Positions 58,115-64,000 of a stretch of DNA of 64,000 nucleotides are shown here, one piece after another. Position 1 is the stretch's first letter. Each line of letters begins with the position of its first letter. The notes below the pieces were generated by a model. That model had not been told where the DNA came from. It did no database searches and worked only from the letters and a program-made list of their open reading frames with translations. Source of the stretch: Immersiella caudata (Eukaryota > Ascomycota > Sordariomycetes > Sordariales > Lasiosphaeriaceae); NCBI GenBank assembly GCA_030512335.1, contig JAULSU010000001.1, positions 3,100,001 to 3,164,000 of the forward strand, read 5' to 3'. A program made the position numbers and the translations under genes.

Positions 58115-60313
58115 ATGGGCCGGAAGCGCAAGGCACGGCCCCGAGGGGTCTCCCGAGGGGGCGATGAACAGGCGCCTCTCCTCTCCAGTTCGATGTTCCA
58201 GAGGGCCGAGTCCTTTGGTGGCTATGGGGCCAACGATGGTCCTAAGAGGTCCAGGCCAACAAGTCGGCGGTCGAGTCGGGCGAGCAACCGGCCGATGTTT
58301 CTTAATCCGTTCACCCCAGGCTTGGCCGAGGGATACAATGTCAACTATCCTCCATCTGTCCCTGGCACGCCGCCACTTCGGGCTTCCGATAGGATGGATA
58401 TGAGCTTTGGCGATATGATGTTGCGGGACGAGATCGAAAGTGGTTTACCGTCGCCAAGGATACTCGGGGATGACGGCGAAGGTAGGGTGGGCTCCGGCTT
58501 TCCGCCCTCGCTAGAACGACGCCACACCATTGTTCTGGACCCGGAAACAGATGTATGCTTTCCACAGGAGGGTCTGTCGGACATCGTCGACGATGATCAT
58601 GACCATGACCGTGACATGGGAATGCGGGATCCCACGGCAGCGAGGATGAGGGCAAGGAGGCGGCGTGGCAAGTGGCCAGATCTTGGCATCTTGGACGAAT
58701 GGAGCCGATTCGAAAAGGAAGGCCGAAGTGAAGAGCGGAGAGCAAAGAAGATAACCGAGCCTCAGCTGATCAACGGAAGACTGAGACCTGTGCACCGAGG
58801 CTGGTTCCATGCCGAAGAAGAGGCGCCGTACCGGTTCACCTATTTCAACGAAGAATTGGAGAGTACAATCCACAGCCAAACTATTTCGGAACTGGTTCAG
58901 CCCGGCGGCACGTTCAAGGAACTGTTTATCCCAGATCCACCCCTACTCTCGGATTCTTCCGAAGATGAGTCGGAGGACGAAGACCACCATGTGAGCCTGC
59001 ACCAGGTACTGGCAGGTCAGAACGGCGATCCTCATCTCCCCAGTCTGCAACCTTCACTGGCTACGACGACACAGAGTTACTTTGACGCCCGGAGAGAGCC
59101 GGGCCAGAGCCTAGTTTCGAGCGGGGATGCCGCCGCCCCATCGACGTCTTCAAAACAAGATTGGGGTGAGCGGACTCCGAGGGACGGAAAGTCTCCCGAA
59201 CCAGCAGTCAAGTCGCCCCAGACCACGAAAACTGCGAAGCCACCAAAATATGGCGACCGGCCGGTGTGGTGGCTGGATATCCTCAGCCCAACCGAGGCTG
59301 AGATGAAGGTGCTCTCCAAGGCATTTGGAATACATCCCCTGACCGCCGAAGATATTATGGTTCAGGAGCAGCGTGAGAAGGTTGAGCTTTTCCGCCACTA
59401 TTATTTCGTCAACTACCGGACTTTCGACCAAGACCAATCAAGCGAAAATTTCCTTGAGCCAGTCAACATGTATGTTGTCGTTTTCCGAGAGGGCGTACTG
59501 AGTTTCCATTTCTCCGTGACGCCCCACCCGGCGAACGTGCGACGACGGATTCGGCAGCTCCGTGATTATTTGATTCTATCCTCTGATTGGATTTCCTACG
59601 CTATCATCGACGATATTACGGACGTCTTTGGCCCTCTTATTCAAAACATCGAGGACGAAGTTGATGACATCGACGATGCCATCTTGCAACTCCACTCGCC
59701 TGGGGGTTCTCCCGACGGAGACAAGAAAGGCGAGAAATCTGACGCAGGCGAAACTTCGTCGGCTGAGGCTGGGCGTGACATGCTCAGGCGTGTTGGAGAC
59801 TGCCGCAAGCGGGTGATGTCTCTGTACCGGCTGCTGGGCAACAAGGCAGACGTCATCAAGGGGTTCGCGAAGCGATGCAACGAACATTGGGAGGTTGCAC
59901 CGCGATCGGAGATTGGGTTGTATCTGGGTGATATCCAAGATCATATTGTGACCATGACATCGAACCTGAGTCACTATGAGAAGTATGGCAGTTCCTGCAC
60001 CTATGATGGTTGGTTTGCTGACATGAGCTTGACTAGGATTCTGGCTCGTTCGCATGCCAACTACCTCGCTCAGATCAATATCCGGATGAACGAGCGACAG
60101 GAGCAAACAGCCGACGTGCTCGGTAAGCTCACTGTTCTCGGAACTATTGTTCTTCCTATGAACATCATCACGGGCCTCTGGGGCATGAACGTATGGGTTC
60201 CTGGTCAGGATAAGGAAGGGAACCTGAAATGGTTCGCCGCTATCACAGCAGGATTGCTCTTCTTTGGCTTGGCTTGCTATATGATTGCAAAGCGTGTCTA
60301 TAGGATCGTATAG
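58115..60313 (+). CDS. CorA-type magnesium transporter (ALR1/MNR2 group)
   Basis: A single exon of 732 aa. The start is taken at ATG 58115 (MGRKRKARPRG); an in-frame upstream TTG is ignored. A long disordered cytosolic N-terminus with Arg, Ser and acidic runs precedes the CorA domain (PVWWLDILSPTEAEMKVL, then IHPLTAEDIMVQEQREKVE). Helices with acidic residues (IQNIEDEVDDIDDAIL) lead to two C-terminal membrane spans. The signature GMN of the selectivity filter is at about residues 690-692 in LWGMNVWVPG. These proteins form pentameric Mg channels. Length and N-terminal pattern fit the fungal ALR1/MNR2 class; plasma membrane or vacuole cannot be decided here. Confidence 0.93.
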   Translation: MGRKRKARPRGVSRGGDEQAPLLSSSMFQRAESFGGYGANDGPKRSRPTSRRSSRASNRPMFLNPFTPGLAEGYNVNYPPSVPGTPPLRASDRMDMSFGDMMLRDEIESGLPSPRILGDDGEGRVGSGFPPSLERRHTIVLDPETDVCFPQEGLSDIVDDDHDHDRDMGMRDPTAARMRARRRRGKWPDLGILDEWSRFEKEGRSEERRAKKITEPQLINGRLRPVHRGWFHAEEEAPYRFTYFNEELESTIHSQTISELVQPGGTFKELFIPDPPLLSDSSEDESEDEDHHVSLHQVLAGQNGDPHLPSLQPSLATTTQSYFDARREPGQSLVSSGDAAAPSTSSKQDWGERTPRDGKSPEPAVKSPQTTKTAKPPKYGDRPVWWLDILSPTEAEMKVLSKAFGIHPLTAEDIMVQEQREKVELFRHYYFVNYRTFDQDQSSENFLEPVNMYVVVFREGVLSFHFSVTPHPANVRRRIRQLRDYLILSSDWISYAIIDDITDVFGPLIQNIEDEVDDIDDAILQLHSPGGSPDGDKKGEKSDAGETSSAEAGRDMLRRVGDCRKRVMSLYRLLGNKADVIKGFAKRCNEHWEVAPRSEIGLYLGDIQDHIVTMTSNLSHYEKYGSSCTYDGWFADMSLTRILARSHANYLAQINIRMNERQEQTADVLGKLTVLGTIVLPMNIITGLWGMNVWVPGQDKEGNLKWFAAITAGLLFFGLACYMIAKRVYRIV

Positions 60314-61029
60314 AGAGCACGAAGGACGATGAGAGGAAGAGGAGAGGGCATTATCAAGGGAGCATACAACGTGTCTGTTTTTTGTCGAGGAATCGGGAGG
60401 CTAGCGGGTCGAACTTACAACAGAAGGGTTTTTGGAATAACGAACGGCGTCTGCCCAGTACATTGGAGTGGAGTTTTGTTTATGCTTGAGCATTAGATAC
60501 TGCCATACAACATAGCGAGTACGACCTCATCCGCTGGTGCTTCACGTGTTGGCAAGTATCCTTTCCAGACCAGATCTGTGCTCCAGCGACCTGGGTTGAC
60601 GCCTGGATTTTGCTACCTGGCAAGCGTAACCTTTGGGGAAACGCGAGCGACCATGTCTAAGCTAAGTGAACCTTCCCTAAGAGACCAAACCGAAACGCCG
60701 ATTGGGATCAGCCCACAATGCCAATGACTGCCTTCTGGTATTCATATGCACTCCACATATAATGGCTCCCCTTTCCAGACGCTCAACTTGCCGAAAAGAA
60801 GGTCCAAGAGGCAATAGTTGAGAAGACTCAAAGTCCACCGTCTCTGGTTCGCCCTCATATAAGGCTCATGCCCTCTCCAAATCCAAACCATACCATATGT
60901 CCGCGCCGTCCGATATACGAGTAGCGCCTCTTCTCGCTGGATTTCCCCAAGCCATCGCGGATCCCGCCTAGAGTCAGCCCGAAACTAGGCTGACCGATGT
61001 GCTATATCAGCATCAGTTTGCAACTCGTC
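60314..61029. other. Convergent 3' region of the Mg transporter and CstF-64 genes
   Basis: 716 bp between stop codons on opposite strands, presumably the two 3' UTRs. Nothing else seen. Confidence 0.45.
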
Positions 61030-62150
61030 CTAATGTCGCTGGCCCATGCCAAAGCTGGCGCGCAGAGCCATTATCTGCTGGCGCTCGGCCTCAGGCAGCT
61101 GATCAATTGTCTCCTGCGGGAGCTCCATGACCGCCCGCATCAAAGCCTCTGGATCTTGGCCGGCAGGGGCGGGCGCCGTCGGAGCAGCTACTGGGACGGG
61201 ACTAGGCACCACAGGGGGAGCACCGTAGCCGGATCCAACGGGAACCGGAGGACTACCGGTTGCGCCGGGGTAGCCATAGGGAGGGGCACCACCAGTGGGG
61301 GCGGGAAGGGGGGCGCCGGGGTTGTCAAGCACCGAGTTAATGGCGTCAGGGGAGACAAGGCCCATGAGAAGCATCGCTTGGAAGATGGCGTACGTAAGCT
61401 GCGGGGACTGGTTAAACAGCTCCGTCAGGCGCGCGGGGTCCTGGGTTGCGAACTGTTGGACCTGCTGGAGGGTGTCTAGGAGCTGGGCTGGAGGGAGGGT
61501 GTTGAGGGTGCGCGAGATGGAATCGGTGCAGGACATGCCGGGTGGGAGGTCTTTGCCCTGCGGGAGGGGAGGGAGAGACGAGCCTGATGCGGGCATCGTT
61601 GCTGGGTTTGCTGTGCCGTTCGCGGGTTGATTGTAGCTCGGCGCAGCGTTGCTTGAACCGGTGGCCTGGGAATATATCTGTCAACAATTGTTCTTGCCTC
61701 ACGGAGGGGAAGGTATGCGCCTACTGCCTGGTTTCGGTCGCGGCCACCGTCCTCATCTCCGACAGTCTCGTTGCTGAAGTCGACTCTCAATTTTCGCCCC
61801 ATGATCTCGTAGTCGTCCAGGTTTCGAACTGCAGAGGCAGCAGAATCTATATAACGTGGAGCGTGTTTGTTAGATGTTGCTCGAGAATGTCAGAGCCTGT
61901 GCTGGGGACGAACCGTAGTCTGGGAACTCAGCGAAGCCAAAGCCTTTTGGCCTGCCCGTCTCCCGGTCGTAAACCAGGCGAAAGTTGATGACTCGCCCAG
62001 CAGCACTGAAGATTTCAGTAATCTGCTCCTCGGTCAATCCTGCGGGAGGCTGGCGCGTCAGTGACTGATACGCCGCCGAGAATGCGGGTTGCGCTCACCG
62101 TAGGGGATGTTCCCCACAAACACCACACGCGAAAGTTGTCGATTAGACAT
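61030..62150 (-). CDS. Cleavage stimulation factor CstF-64/RNA15-type RNA-binding protein
   Basis: Minus-strand exons 62150-62099, 62039-61914, 61846-61725 and 61665-61030 give 311 aa. The introns are 59, 67 and 59 nt, all in frame; the second donor is GTTCGT. The N-terminal RRM is complete: RNP2 VVFVGNIPYG and RNP1 RPKGFGFAEF. The CstF-64 hinge-type helical region (ARLTELFNQSPQLTYAIFQA) follows. A Pro/Gly-rich linker leads to the C-terminal domain (ETIDQLPEAERQQIMALRA). Homologs bind U/GU-rich downstream elements and bridge to CstF-77/RNA14 in pre-mRNA 3'-end cleavage. Mammalian CSTF2 and yeast RNA15 share this order. Confidence 0.93.
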
Positions 62151-63494
62151 CTCTGTCACGGTTTTTGGAACGACCTGGAGTCGGGATATCTGATGGGCGT
62201 AATGATGGTCTGGATATCAAGCTCTGGGAAGAACACGGAGCTGGGTGCGAGATTCACACGTCACCACGGATGGATGGACTCTGGAGGCTGCAAACAGGAA
62301 GCGGCAGAGGGAACAATGGAATTTGGCAAGGGAAGTACAATAGACTACCAAAGCAATTGACTCCCGGTGACCTGTTCGTTCAATCAAGTTTCTTCAGCTT
62401 CCGCTATCTTCACGCGCCAGAACAGATACTGATGCGCGAGCAGGACTATCCAGGCATCGGACGAAATCGTGCCTAGGTGACGTGGCGGGCGTGGGCGACG
62501 GCGACGAGTTTGTTGTAAAACAAATGCGACAAGCTTTCTCCTCAGTTTGGCTGAGCGTTGGGGAGAGGTATAAAATCGGGGTCGTTGGGACTGGCAAAAT
62601 CTTGCCGTTTCGATATGCTACAGCTTTTATTTCAGCTCGGCATTCGGCGGGAAATGGGAAAAATCGCCTTGGTGTTGCGGCGTTTGGAGATCCACAGCGC
62701 GTTACGATTGCCTGCCAAGGGGTTCGCAAGACCAAAGCGCGATTCCATGGCAGGTGCAGGGGGCCAAAAGGCTTGTAGGCACCACCCTTGGCTGCGTTAC
62801 TGAAGGACTTGAGACAATGTGGGGAAGCCCCTGTCGGAATGAATAATTACCGCTTTATCCGGCGCGTTAGGTCCCCAGGCAGCTGGTTCTCCACTAACAT
62901 TTTCAGCCACACTCTAGAGTCTTCGATTGCTTTCCATCGGGAGGGGCTGAATGCGCGTGTGGAGGGAAGGCGACGAGTCGATTGGAATCCCGAGATTTCA
63001 GCCTCCCACTGACCCAGTCCGCTTGCATTTTGTAAGCTTTCCAGTTGCGCTGTCGCCCACTTGAGTATTTGAACTCGGGCAGAGAAATCTCTGAATTCCT
63101 CGATCAAAGCCCTGACGGATTCAAGCCACAACCTCTTGGAGCCTGTGCAATACCCTTTCGCCTACCGGCAAGCAGTTCGCGACCGTCGCCTTGTGCTTAT
63201 TTGGTAAGTTTTACCCGCAGTCTGAGTCCTCCAAAATCCTTTCGGCCTTTGCAGCCTCGGGGCTCGGCTGCCTCCACGACAACCTCGAAAGTCCTTTGGC
63301 TTCCTCAATTCACAACATTTCTGTTGCGCCTTTTCCCTTCAGTCGTCCCTACTAACGCCGTCTCCCAAGGTCAAGCATATCCCACCAAGGATTTCCCCGC
63401 GATCCGCCAATCGGCCTCACCAAACCGATCACGGCCTTGACGTCCCGCCCCGCTCGATACCCATTCCCCTCTCAGGACAGATCAGAACAGCACC
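62151..63494. other. Divergent 1.3-kb region between CstF-64 and DnaJ genes
   Basis: Promoters of both flanking genes. The part from about 63180 to 63494 is pyrimidine-rich like a 5' UTR. Short ORFs only. Confidence 0.45.
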
Positions 63495-64000
63495 ATGGTC
63501 AAAGAGACTAAACTCTACGACACCTTGGGCGTAAGGAACTCTTCATACCCCCAAAAAATTTGCTACTACCCAATCTAACAACCACTCCAGATTTCGCCCT
63601 CGGCAACAGAGCAGGAGTTGAAGAAGGCGTATAAGCAGAATGCTCTCAAGTACCATCCTGGTAAGACCTGCACGTACTTGTTGTTCATGCTCAGCCCTGA
63701 CGCCCTTATCTAGATAAGAACGCACACAACCCCGCTGCGGAAGAAAAGTTCAAGGAGATCTCCCACGCCTATGAGATTCTCTCCGACCCGCAGAAGCGTC
63801 AGATCTACGATCAGTATGGCGAGGCCGGGCTTGAGGGCGGCGCCGGTGGCGGCGGTATGGCCGCGGAGGATCTCTTTGCTCAGTTCTTCGGCGGTGGTAG
63901 CTTTGGGGGCGGCCTCGGCGGCATGTTTAGCGGCATGAACCATCAGCGCGGCCCTCAGAAGGCGAAGACGATCTTCCACACTCACAACGTCTCTCTCGAA
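63495..64000 (+). CDS. Type I DnaJ/Hsp40 co-chaperone (YDJ1-like), 5' part
   Basis: Exons 63495-63530, 63591-63660 and 63714 onward; the gene runs off the window end. The introns (GTAAGG...CTCCAG; GTAAGA...ATCTAG) keep frame. The J domain is complete: MVKETKLYDTLG, then SATEQELKKAYKQNALKYH and the HPD motif split by intron 2, then AYEILSDPQKRQIYDQYGE. A Gly/Phe-rich region (FFGGGSFGGGLGG) follows, and the first residues of the substrate-binding domain (KTIFHTHNVSLE) are visible. The order fits YDJ1/MAS5-type cytosolic Hsp40s, which stimulate Hsp70 ATPase and help protein import and folding. The zinc-finger region and the C-terminal CaaX box lie outside the window. Confidence 0.93.

Overview
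The window is nuclear DNA of a filamentous ascomycete, most likely a Sordariomycete. The evidence is the gene structure and content. Most introns are 45-70 nt with GTRNGY donors, CTAAC/CTGAC-type branch points and YAG acceptors. The genes include palC, an MOB2-type regulator, a UstYa-family (DUF3328) gene, a Zn(II)2Cys6 regulator and fungal-style UBA3, RPC40, PXR1, COX17, TEL2, ALG6 and LEO1. Genes lie on both strands as single spliced units. I saw no operons, rRNA, CRISPR array or convincing tRNA. Exon coordinates were worked out by hand from reading frame, splice signals and family knowledge.

Layout, left part (1-32.5 kb). The window opens with the 3' end of a Pro/Arg/His-rich protein gene. 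A gene-poor stretch of about 5.6 kb follows. Next come a PX-PH-RhoGAP protein (BEM3-like, 6.6-11.8 kb), a large Zn(II)2Cys6 transcription factor (12.9-16.3 kb) and a Ser-rich fungal protein (18.1-19.0 kb). The region from about 19 to 32.5 kb looks accessory. It has a broken UstYa-family gene, a tiny signal-peptide ORF, an M1 aminopeptidase, a degenerate minisatellite, a BTB-domain gene interrupted by an in-frame TAG, and a small multi-pass membrane protein.

Layout, right part (33-64 kb). This is a dense housekeeping block: PXR1, a small coiled-coil protein, COX17, TEL2, UBA3, RPC40, a cupredoxin-fold single-pass membrane protein, ALG6, palC, LEO1, MOB2, a DUF3237 protein, an ALR1/MNR2-type Mg transporter, a CstF-64/RNA15-type factor and the 5' part of a YDJ1-type DnaJ gene. 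Many neighbours are divergent with short shared promoters (PXR1/coiled-coil 0.4 kb, TEL2/UBA3 0.66 kb, ALG6/palC 0.33 kb, LEO1/MOB2 0.55 kb). Others are convergent (coiled-coil/COX17, UBA3/RPC40, palC/LEO1, MOB2/DUF3237, MNR2/CstF).

The most notable items are a 6-nt microexon in UBA3 that supplies part of the nucleotide-binding motif; a UstYa-family pseudogene with a frameshift, a stop and fusion of its two HxxHC motifs, lying divergent to a small secreted-peptide ORF; the BTB gene with one in-frame TAG; and a GC-AG intron in TEL2.
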